Shown: piece after piece, positions 1 to 7,008 of the stretch
Numbering within the stretch: position 1 is the stretch's first letter
How the letters are laid out: the number at the start of each line of letters is the position of its first letter
Source of the DNA: Luteolibacter flavescens
GTDB lineage: Bacteria; Verrucomicrobiota; Verrucomicrobiia; Verrucomicrobiales; Akkermansiaceae
DNA: 64,000 bases
NCBI RefSeq assembly: GCF_025950085.1
Contig: NZ_JAPDDS010000012.1
Span: 62,001-126,000 of the forward strand
Reading direction: 5' to 3'
Notes under the pieces: generated by a model
What the model saw: the letters and a program-made list of their open reading frames with translations, nothing else
What the model was told of the DNA's origin: nothing
The model's database searches: none
Made by a program: the position numbers and the translations under genes

Positions 1-619
1 ACATCAGGCTCACCTGGATAAGGTCCGTCCATACCACCGCCTTGATGCCGCCGAGCGTGGTGTAGAGGGCGGTGAGGAAGGTGATCACCACCACCGCGCC
101 GACGTAGATGAAGAGCTCCTGCTGGAAGCGTGCCGCTCCCTCAAGCTGGCGGAACTCCGGATGCATCACTTCCCACGCCAGCACGAGAAGGATGGCGGCG
201 ACGAAGATCCGCGAGCCGCTCGCCAGCGAGCGCGTGAGGAGGAAGACGAATGACGACAGCCTGCGGGTGACTCGCCCGAAGCGGATCTCGAGGAACTCGT
301 AGATGCTGACGACCTTCAGGTCGTAGAAGGGCTTGATGAAAATCCCCGCAACGAGCAAGCGCGCGAGGATGGTACCGATGACGAGCTGCGCGTAGAGGAA
401 GTTCAGCTTCGCGTAGCCTTCGCTCGGTGTGCCGAGGAAGGTGCCGGCGGAAATCTCGGACGCGAGGATCGACGCGAGCACCGCCCACCATGGCATCGAG
501 CGATTGCCCAGCGCGTAGGTCTCCATCGTCTTCTGACCTCGCGCGGCATACAGCCCGATCCCGATGATCACCACGAAGTAAATGACGATGATGGCAAGGT
601 CGAGGCCGGCTCCGGACAT
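1..619 (-). CDS. Sodium:solute symporter (SSS family), N-terminal part, cut by window edge
   Basis: Reading the minus strand from the ATG at 619 gives about 206 residues of a multi-spanning membrane protein that runs off the left edge, so the C-terminal two thirds are missing. The first helix is close to the start and is followed by a loop with the family pattern ending in GNRSMPWW, a second hydrophobic stretch with ASEISAGTFLG, and later LYTTLGGIKAVVWTDLIQ, a strongly conserved SSS segment. Family members import sugars, amino acids, vitamins or sialic acid with Na+ across the inner membrane. The substrate cannot be told from this fragment. It is transcribed away from dnaA, and its promoter must lie in the 620-1040 gap. 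Confidence 0.88.
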   Translation of the reverse strand, partial: MSGAGLDLAIIVIYFVVIIGIGLYAARGQKTMETYALGNRSMPWWAVLASILASEISAGTFLGTPSEGYAKLNFLYAQLVIGTILARLLVAGIFIKPFYDLKVVSIYEFLEIRFGRVTRRLSSFVFLLTRSLASGSRIFVAAILLVLAWEVMHPEFRQLEGAARFQQELFIYVGAVVVITFLTALYTTLGGIKAVVWTDLIQVSLM

Positions 620-1040
620 GAGGCGGAGTCTTTCCCGTCACGTGCCCGGCGACAAGCGAAAGGCGGGTTTGCGCTGCTTTCCTTTCGCATGTAAGGACTT
701 CCGTGAACGGGGCGTATCGGAATGGAATTTTATGCCCCGCGGGATGCGTGGAAATCCGTTGATTCCAAGCGGGGAAGCGCTTGTTGGATGGTGGTTTCGA
801 CCTCGGATAGTTCGGGGTGATTAACTAAAATTCCGGTCAAGGTTTTAAAAAATTTTGGGCGTGGAACCCTTGTGGAAAGGGGAGGAAAAGTGGCGGCTGT
901 TAGATGAGGTAAAATTTGAATCCCCCTCCGTCCCCGGGACGCTGTATCCCTCCTTCCCGCCGCGCTCCGAGAGGCTCCCACAAACCCTCCGGAGGTCAGT
1001 CAGGCGCAAAAACCTTTTTTTGAAAAAGCACGTGACAAAC
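620..1040. other. Intergenic region upstream of dnaA; no clear origin elements
   Basis: This 421-base gap separates the divergent symporter and dnaA genes and must hold both promoters. It has an AT-rich patch at about 819-860 and another at 907-920. I looked for DnaA boxes (TTATCCACA or its complement) and found only weak look-alikes, such as TGTGGAAAG near 871. An origin here is neither shown nor excluded. The last 35 bases before dnaA are A/T-rich with no Shine-Dalgarno motif before the ATG at 1041. Confidence 0.4.
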
Positions 1041-2462
1041 ATGGAGTCTGAGGAGTTCGAGGAGGATGCAATGAAGGCGGTCGCTGACGTGGCCGCCCAA
1101 TGGGAAGCAACCTGCGAAGTTCTCGGCGGCCTGGTGAGCAAGGATGCTTACCAGCGCTGGTTCCGGGCTTCGAGGTTGGTGGCGGTGGATGATTCGAAGG
1201 CGGTGATCGCCGTTCCGAATGACATCCACCAGGTGTGGATCGAGACGAACTACATGCCGGAACTCGCTACCGCCGTGGCGGAGACGATGGAAGGTGTGCG
1301 CGGGGTGAGACTCGTGGTGGAGGACAAGCTCCAGGAGATTCTGAAGGCCGAGGCTCCGGCAGCCGATCAGGCAGCACCGGCCCGCACGGCACCGGCTGTC
1401 CAGGCAGGCGGAGAGGTCAGCTTTGAGAAGCGGCTCAAGACGAGCGGTCTCCAGCCTCAGTTCACGCTGGAGAACTTCGTGGTCGGCGCGAACAGCCAGT
1501 TCGCCCACGCGGCTTGCGAGGCTGTCGGCAAGCGCAAGGGACCGGGCTACAACCCGCTCTTCATCCACGGCGGCTCCGGTCTCGGGAAGACTCACCTGAT
1601 GCAGGCCATCGGCCAGGAGTGGCTGCGCGGCGTGCCTGCCTCGCGCGTGGTCTATCTCACCTGCGAAAAGTTCACGAACGAGTTCATCGACGCCGTCCGC
1701 AAGGGCGACCTTGAGCGCTTCCGCAAGCGCTACCGCTCCGCCGAGCTGATGCTGATCGATGACGTGCAGTTCATCGGCGGCAAGGAGCGTTCGCAGGAGG
1801 AATTCTTCCACACCTTCAACTCGCTGCTCGACGGGCGCTGCCAGGTGATCCTGACGAGCGACCGCCCGGCAAGCGAGATCAAGAACCTGGAGCCGCGCCT
1901 CGTCTCCCGCTTCGAGTGCGGCCTGACGGTGGAGATCCAGCCGCCGGTCTTCGAGACCCGCCTGGCGATCCTCCAGAAAAAGCGCGACGAGTGGAAGGTG
2001 AAGGTGGAGGAGGGGATCGTCCGCTTCCTCGCCGAGCGCATCCGCAGCAATGTCCGCCGCCTGGAAGGCGCGCTGATGCGCGTGGCCACCTTTGCCTCGC
2101 TGGCAGGCGAGCGGGTGACCGAGGAGCGCGTGGAGCACCTGCTGCGCGACCTCCTGCGCGAGGAGACGGGCAAGCAGGTGACCGTGGACGCCATCCAGCG
2201 CGCCGTGGCGGATCACTTCGACGTGCGCCTGGCCGACATGACCAGCCGCCGCCGCCCGGCCAGCATCGCCTTCCCCCGCCAGATCGCCATGTATCTGAGC
2301 CGCACGCTCACGAAGCAGTCGCTGATGGAGATCGGCGAGGCCTTCGGCGGACGGGACCACGGCACGGTGATCCATGCGGTGAAGCGCATCACCTCGCAGA
2401 TGGAGACGGACTCCTCCACCCGCGATGCTGTGGGGATCATCGAGACCTCGCTGCGGCGCTGA
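1041..2462 (+). CDS. dnaA: Chromosomal replication initiator protein DnaA
   Basis: DnaA binds origin DnaA boxes, forms an ATP-dependent filament and opens the duplex. The 473-residue product has all the family domains. The N-terminal domain I contains the pattern QWEATCEVL...YQRWF. A short Ala/Pro linker follows, then the AAA+ domain with Walker A GGSGLGKTH near residue 177 and Walker B LMLIDDVQF near residue 237. The C-terminal DNA-binding domain carries the signature RDHGTVIHAVKRI near residue 438. The reading frame stays open upstream to a TTG at 855, but that extension is not DnaA-like. The ATG at 1041 is chosen. The ATG at 1071 is a real alternative because GAGGAGG lies five bases before it. 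dnaN follows 141 bases downstream in the usual order. Confidence 0.97.
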   Translation: MESEEFEEDAMKAVADVAAQWEATCEVLGGLVSKDAYQRWFRASRLVAVDDSKAVIAVPNDIHQVWIETNYMPELATAVAETMEGVRGVRLVVEDKLQEILKAEAPAADQAAPARTAPAVQAGGEVSFEKRLKTSGLQPQFTLENFVVGANSQFAHAACEAVGKRKGPGYNPLFIHGGSGLGKTHLMQAIGQEWLRGVPASRVVYLTCEKFTNEFIDAVRKGDLERFRKRYRSAELMLIDDVQFIGGKERSQEEFFHTFNSLLDGRCQVILTSDRPASEIKNLEPRLVSRFECGLTVEIQPPVFETRLAILQKKRDEWKVKVEEGIVRFLAERIRSNVRRLEGALMRVATFASLAGERVTEERVEHLLRDLLREETGKQVTVDAIQRAVADHFDVRLADMTSRRRPASIAFPRQIAMYLSRTLTKQSLMEIGEAFGGRDHGTVIHAVKRITSQMETDSSTRDAVGIIETSLRR

Positions 2463-2491
2463 TAAAGCCGGGGAATTTTTGAAATTCCGGG

Positions 2492-2514
2492 AGGCCGTCC
2501 TACGTGGACGGCCT
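2492..2514. repeat. Perfect 9-bp inverted repeat between dnaA and dnaN
   Basis: AGGCCGTCC and GGACGGCCT flank a five-base loop (TACGT). A second shorter dyad, GGAATTT/AAATTCC, lies just upstream at 2472-2488. Neither is followed by a T-run, so a classical terminator is not supported. They could be an attenuating hairpin or a regulatory site between dnaA and dnaN. Confidence 0.45.
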
Positions 2515-2603
2515 TCCTTGGCATATCCCGATAGATTGGCTTGCCAAGGATCGGAGATTGCGGAGAGCATCGCCCTCAGCCAACGCGTTCTCCGTTTATC
2601 CCC

Positions 2604-3701
2604 ATGAAGTTCAGCATTTCCAAAGAAGCCCTGCTCGAGGGGCTGCAGAAGGTCCAGCACGTGGTCAGCACTCGCACGACCCTGCCGATTCTTTCGAACG
2701 TGCTGCTGGTGGCGAAGAATGGTCGCCTGACCTTCACCACCACCGACCTCGACGTGGGCATCACCGGCTCGGTCGAGGCAAAGATCGAGCGGGAAGGCGC
2801 GACCACGCTGCCTGCCAAGCGCCTCGTCAATATCGTCCGCGAGCTGCCAGCCAGCGAGGTGGAGATCACCGTCGATGCCAAGAACATCGCCTCCATCCAG
2901 AGCGGCCCGTCCTTCTTCAAGATCATCGGCCTCGGCCAGGATGACTTCCCGCCGCTCCCGGACTTCGAGGGTGCGAAGGAATTCCGCATGCCGCAGCAGC
3001 TCCTCCGCGACGGCCTGAAGAAGACTTCCTACGCGATCTCGACCGACGAGACCCGCTACGTGCTGAATGGCATCTACACCTCCTTCCGCGATGGCAAGCT
3101 GACGCTGGTCGCCACCGACGGCCGCCGCCTCGCGATGGTGGAAAACGACCTCGATTTCCCGGCCACCCACGAGACCGACGTGATCGTCCCGACGAAGGCC
3201 GTGCAGGAGCTCCAGCGCCTCCTCGGCGAGGCGGGCGAAGTGCTCATCCGCCTCTCGGACAGCCAGATCTCCTTCTCCATCGGCGAGCACCTGCTGATCA
3301 GCAAGCTGATCGAGGGCAACTACCCGAACTACCGCCAGGTGATCCCGGGCGACTCGACCGAGCGCGTCGAGCTGCCGCGCGAGTCCACCCTCGACACCGT
3401 CCGCCGTGTCTCTCTCCTGTCCTCGGACAAGTCGAACTCGGTGAAGCTCGTCTTCGGCGAGAACGTCGTGGAAGTGACCGCCAACTCGCCGGACGTGGGT
3501 GAAGCCCGCGAAACGATGGAAGTCGCCTACGGTGGCAAGGCGATGCAGATCGCTTTCAATCCCGAGTTCCTGATGGCCCCGCTCCGCAACCTCGAGAGCG
3601 AGACCGTTTACCTTGACCTCATCGACGAGATGAGTCCGGGCGTCGTCCGCATCGATGGCAGCTTCCTCTACGTCATCATGCCGATGCGCGTGACGGGCTG
3701 A
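2604..3701 (+). CDS. dnaN: DNA polymerase III beta subunit (sliding clamp)
   Basis: The 365-residue product is the beta clamp, which encircles DNA and tethers DNA polymerase III. The N-terminus MKFSISKEALLEGLQKVQHVVSTRTTLPIL is the typical opening, and it fixes the start at the ATG at 2604; the frame is open further upstream without clamp-like sequence. The three repeated clamp domains are present over the usual length, including the internal ETRYVLNGIY segment and the C-terminal VRIDGSFLYVIMPMR, which ends in the normal LPMR-like tail. It lies directly downstream of dnaA, and a strong terminator follows at 3729-3765. The bases TTTATCCCC just before the start differ from a DnaA box by one base, which may be chance. 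Confidence 0.98.
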   Translation: MKFSISKEALLEGLQKVQHVVSTRTTLPILSNVLLVAKNGRLTFTTTDLDVGITGSVEAKIEREGATTLPAKRLVNIVRELPASEVEITVDAKNIASIQSGPSFFKIIGLGQDDFPPLPDFEGAKEFRMPQQLLRDGLKKTSYAISTDETRYVLNGIYTSFRDGKLTLVATDGRRLAMVENDLDFPATHETDVIVPTKAVQELQRLLGEAGEVLIRLSDSQISFSIGEHLLISKLIEGNYPNYRQVIPGDSTERVELPRESTLDTVRRVSLLSSDKSNSVKLVFGENVVEVTANSPDVGEARETMEVAYGGKAMQIAFNPEFLMAPLRNLESETVYLDLIDEMSPGVVRIDGSFLYVIMPMRVTG

Positions 3702-3728
3702 TTCTTCGATCACTGACTCGATTTTCCC

Positions 3729-3765
3729 AAGCCCGGACGCCGCAAGGTGCTCCGGGCTTCTTCTT
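3729..3765 (+). terminator. Rho-independent terminator after dnaN
   Basis: The arms AAGCCCGGA (3729-3737) and TCCGGGCTT (3751-3759) pair perfectly around a 13-base loop and are followed by a T-rich stretch (CTTCTTTCT). Confidence 0.8.
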
Positions 3766-3803
3766 TCTCCGGGAATCTTTTTGTTCCGGGTTCTGCGGAT
3801 TTC

Positions 3804-3839
3804 AAAAATAACGGCCCGCCCGGAGATCCGGACGGGCCG
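3804..3839 (-). terminator. Rho-independent terminator for the minus-strand dehydrogenase gene
   Basis: The arms CGGCCCGCCCGG (3812-3823) and CCGGACGGGCCG (3828-3839) form a stem with one mismatch and a loop containing AGAT. On the minus strand the stem is followed by TTATTTTTG. It lies 23 bases past the stop codon of the gene ending at 3863. Confidence 0.8.
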
Positions 3840-3862
3840 CGAAAGTCGGAGGGAGAGGCCGG

Positions 3863-6157
3863 TTACTTCAGCTCGCCCGCGGTCCACGGCTTGCCGCCGC
3901 GGTCCTTGTTGTCGTCGCGCACCTTCTTGACGGTGGACTCGGTCACGGCGGGTGCCTTGTTGCTCCACTCGTTGCGGACGTAGGTCGCGATGTCGGCCAG
4001 CTTCTGGTCGGTGAACATGGGATTCATCCCCAGCGACGGCATGTCGGCGGTCGGCGCGTAGTCCACGCCCGCGACCGTCACCGGGCCCGTCATGCCGTGG
4101 AGCATGATCTTGATGAGCACGTCGGGCTTGCCCGTCACCCATTCGGAATTGTCGAGCGGCGGGCCGAGGCCCACGACGCCGCTGCCGTCCGGACCGTGGC
4201 AACTGAAGCACACGGCCTCGCCGGCGAAGAGTGCCTTGCCGCGATTGAAGGACGCGAGTTGCTCGCCCTTGAGCGCCGGGCCGACCGGGCCCTTCGCCGA
4301 GGCATTCTTCGCGCCCTGGTCGAGCCATGCCATCAGCCCCTTGTCCTTCGGGTCGGCGAGCTTCACGAATTCCGCCTCGTGACCGTGCAGGCCGGAGACC
4401 GCGGCTTCTCTGATGAAGCGGGCCTTCGGCTCGTCCTTCAGCAGCGCGGCGAGGGCGTCGAGCGATTTCGCGGTGCCCAGCGAACCCAGCACGCGGGCGA
4501 GGTAGGGGGCGACTTCCGGTGCGGCGGGCTTGATCGCCACGAGACCGGATTCCAGCTTGGAAAGCTCCGCCGCATCGAGCCGCGTGCACGCCCACAGGGC
4601 GGACGCCTGCACCTTCGCGTCCTTGTCCTTCAGCGCGGGGATGAGGTGTTCGGACTTCAGCGCGCCCATGCCTTCGAGGGTCCAGAAGGCATGCACGCGT
4701 GCGACCGGCGAGCCATTGGCAGCGAGCTTGGCCAGCAGCGGCACCAGTTCCGCATCCTTGCGGTCCACCATTACGCGCTGCGCCGTCTCGCGGTGCCACG
4801 AGTTCGCGTGCATCAGCATCTTCACCAGGTCGAGACCCTTCAGGCTGGAGATGTCCACCTGCGGCTCCAGCTTCCCGGAAGTACTACGGATACGGTAGAT
4901 GCGGCCGTGGCCGAAGCCCGGCTTGTCCAGCCCGCGCGACAGGTGCTGCTCGCGCAGGTAGCTGGTCTGGTAGGTCTTGTGCTGGATGATTCCGTGATAC
5001 ATGTCCAGCAGGTAGAGCGAGCCATCCGGCGCGGTGTAAACGTTCACCGGGCGGAAGCGCTCGTCGGTGGAAGCCAGGAATTCCTTTTCGCCGAAGGGGT
5101 GGCTGCCGCTCAGCTTGCCGTCCTTTTCCGCGATCTTGATGGCCTTCACGAGATTCACCGAGGACTCGGTCGAGAATCCCATGCCGTACCAATCCTTCGG
5201 CAGGTTCGTCCCGCGATAGACGGTCAGGCCGGCGGCGGCGGTGCAGTTGATCAGCTTGTGGGTCTTCGGATCGAGCGTCTGCTCGCCGTAGCCGTTCGCC
5301 TTCGAGAGATAGGCGCGGTTCACGCCGGGCGTCACGCGGATCGGCCAGGTGCGGTTGTTGCCCAGCCCCTCGGTGTCGTTGTACTTCATCTTCACCGCGG
5401 CATTTCCCTGCAGCAGGTTCGGCGCGAGGGATTCGCCGAACATGAAGGCGGAGTTGTGATTGTGGTAGAGGCGGCCCCAGTCGTCGCGGGCGATGCCCCA
5501 CTGGCCGCGGAAGGAGGTGGGCTCGATCTCCCACTTGCCGTTCACGCGGCGGATGCGCTTGTCCGACTTCGCGAGGTAGAGCCAGTTGTCCAAGTTCGGC
5601 ATCAGGCCGTTCGGCTTGTGCTCCACGTTGCCGCCGCCGTTGAATTTCGAATCGATCACCTCGGGCTGGCCGACCATTTTCAGGCCGTCGCGCTTCGCCC
5701 AGCAGAGCCGGTTTTCGTCGAGGAAGAGGATGCCGTCGTCAAACACGGCCACCGCGCGCGGCAGCAGCACCTTGTCGAGGAAGACGGTCTTCTTGTCCGC
5801 CTTGCCGTCGCCATCGGTGTCTTCGAGCACGGAGATGCGGCCTTCCGGGACGTTCTCGCCCTTGCCGTCGATGTCCGGCATGTAGCCGCGCATCTCGCAG
5901 ACCCACATGCGGCCAGCAGCGTCGAAGTCGAGGCAGACCGGCTTTTCCACCAGCGGCTCGGCGACCACCGGCTCGATGACGAAGCCCGGTGCGATCTGGA
6001 AGCTCTTCAGCGCATCCGCCACGGACAGCACGGGGGAGGGCGGGACCTCGCTCTCCGGCACCACCGGATCCATCTTGGTGTGCTCCTTTCGATCGCCCTG
6101 CTGGGCGGCAAGCGGGAGGGTGCCGAGCAAGGCGGCGGCTAGAATTTGATGACGCAT
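3863..6157 (-). CDS. Secreted PVC-type dehydrogenase with HEAT-like region and C-terminal cytochrome c domain
   Basis: The 764-residue product starts with a signal peptide (MRHQILAAALLGTLPLAAQQ). Residues of about 40-430 resemble the beta-propeller membrane-bound dehydrogenase domain common in Planctomycetes and Verrucomicrobia (PGFVIEPVVAEPLVEKPVCLDFDAAGRMWV, then LEDTDGDGKAD and LYLLDMYHGIIQHKTY). A helical HEAT-like region follows (repeated ALKDKDAKVQASALWA-type units). The C-terminal third is a c-type cytochrome with one haem site, CFSCHGPDGSG, and a distal Met candidate in the MNPMF segment. It probably oxidises a sugar or polyol in the periplasm and passes electrons to its haem, but the substrate is unknown. 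It stands 123 bases behind the formylglutamate-amidohydrolase-like gene and has its own terminator. Confidence 0.85.
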   Translation of the reverse strand: MRHQILAAALLGTLPLAAQQGDRKEHTKMDPVVPESEVPPSPVLSVADALKSFQIAPGFVIEPVVAEPLVEKPVCLDFDAAGRMWVCEMRGYMPDIDGKGENVPEGRISVLEDTDGDGKADKKTVFLDKVLLPRAVAVFDDGILFLDENRLCWAKRDGLKMVGQPEVIDSKFNGGGNVEHKPNGLMPNLDNWLYLAKSDKRIRRVNGKWEIEPTSFRGQWGIARDDWGRLYHNHNSAFMFGESLAPNLLQGNAAVKMKYNDTEGLGNNRTWPIRVTPGVNRAYLSKANGYGEQTLDPKTHKLINCTAAAGLTVYRGTNLPKDWYGMGFSTESSVNLVKAIKIAEKDGKLSGSHPFGEKEFLASTDERFRPVNVYTAPDGSLYLLDMYHGIIQHKTYQTSYLREQHLSRGLDKPGFGHGRIYRIRSTSGKLEPQVDISSLKGLDLVKMLMHANSWHRETAQRVMVDRKDAELVPLLAKLAANGSPVARVHAFWTLEGMGALKSEHLIPALKDKDAKVQASALWACTRLDAAELSKLESGLVAIKPAAPEVAPYLARVLGSLGTAKSLDALAALLKDEPKARFIREAAVSGLHGHEAEFVKLADPKDKGLMAWLDQGAKNASAKGPVGPALKGEQLASFNRGKALFAGEAVCFSCHGPDGSGVVGLGPPLDNSEWVTGKPDVLIKIMLHGMTGPVTVAGVDYAPTADMPSLGMNPMFTDQKLADIATYVRNEWSNKAPAVTESTVKKVRDDNKDRGGKPWTAGELK

Positions 6158-6280
6158 GGGTTGTCGGGTTACGGGTTTGCTTCCCCGACTTTTCCCAATC
6201 TGCGGCGGAAAGTCAAAATTTGTATGACAGCACGCAAAGACGGCTCTGACCGCCGGGGTGCCGTTTTTGACCGCCTGCTG

Positions 6281-6958
6281 CTACGAAGGCACCGTTGGCT
6301 GGGGCTGCGGGAGCGTCGCCAGCAGGGTCTTCTTCAGTTGCTCCCAGCGGACCGGCTTCCCATCGAGGAAGCAGGAGCGTGCGACAACGACGTTCACGCT
6401 GCCGAAGCCCGTGGCGAATTCCTCGCGGAGAAAGCGGGACAGCCCGTAGCTCTGGTCGATGCGAGACGAGACCTTCAGGTCCGGGGCTGCCGCCTGAAGC
6501 GCGGTGCGCCAGCGCTCGACGAATTTCGTCTCGATGTCCCGCTCGCCGGAGTGGAGGAGTTCCACGGTGGGCATGCCCGGTTCATCTTCTGCGCGTAGCG
6601 TCAGGTGCAGCGCCTCGCCGGTCCGCTGCTGCTCGGCGAGTATGCGCTGCTTCAGGGTATTCAGATGGGCGCGGTGGTGCCGCTCGTCGAGCTTCTGCTT
6701 CTGCTCGTCCGTGAGCTTTTTCGAGAAGCGGCTGAAGCGCTCGGGATCATCCGGATGGCGGGAGAAATCGATGAGCAGGCGGGTGATATCGCCGTGGGCG
6801 AGCAGGCTCCGCAATTTCGTCGCGAACGCCTGGGCGAGATTGAGCGAACCCGGTGACCAGCCCTCGGTGGAGCTGACGATCTCCTCGTGTCCGCGGAAAA
6901 GCTCCCGGTGCCACTCGGGAACGGCGGACGTGGCGGGCTCGCAAGACAGGACAAACAT
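6281..6958 (-). CDS. N-formylglutamate amidohydrolase-like protein, probably lacking catalytic metal ligands
   Basis: The 225-residue product follows the N-formylglutamate amidohydrolase fold pattern along its length: an N-terminal FVLSCE..TSAVP, LFRGHEEIVSSTEGW, ITRLLIDFSRHPDDPERFSRF, RHHRAHL and a C-terminal SYGLSRFLREEFATGFGSV. In characterised relatives the first motif is CEHxxxxxP and a later one is HLSxHSF, with the histidines binding zinc. Here the first histidine is proline (residue 8) and the second region reads LHLTLRAEDEP. Activity is therefore doubtful. It lies 50 bases downstream of tamA on the same strand and may be co-transcribed with tamB-tamA. Family assignment is fairly sure; function is not. 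Confidence 0.7.
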   Translation of the reverse strand: MFVLSCEPATSAVPEWHRELFRGHEEIVSSTEGWSPGSLNLAQAFATKLRSLLAHGDITRLLIDFSRHPDDPERFSRFSKKLTDEQKQKLDERHHRAHLNTLKQRILAEQQRTGEALHLTLRAEDEPGMPTVELLHSGERDIETKFVERWRTALQAAAPDLKVSSRIDQSYGLSRFLREEFATGFGSVNVVVARSCFLDGKPVRWEQLKKTLLATLPQPQPTVPS

Positions 6959-7008
6959 GGTGGGCAGAAGATAGCGCGAAAGGGATGGGCGTGTCGAATC
7001 ACCGGCGA

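Noticed and set aside
620-1040. Replication origin upstream of dnaA
   Set aside because: AT-rich patches are present, but I found no cluster of DnaA boxes close to TTATCCACA, so I do not call an origin.
996-4799. Minus-strand open frame of 1267 codons across dnaA and dnaN
   Set aside because: Antisense to two clear genes. It is a side effect of high GC at third codon positions, with no recognisable protein features.
4097-6142. Plus-strand open frame of 681 codons opposite the dehydrogenase gene
   Set aside because: Antisense shadow. The minus-strand frame has a signal peptide and a haem motif; this one has none.
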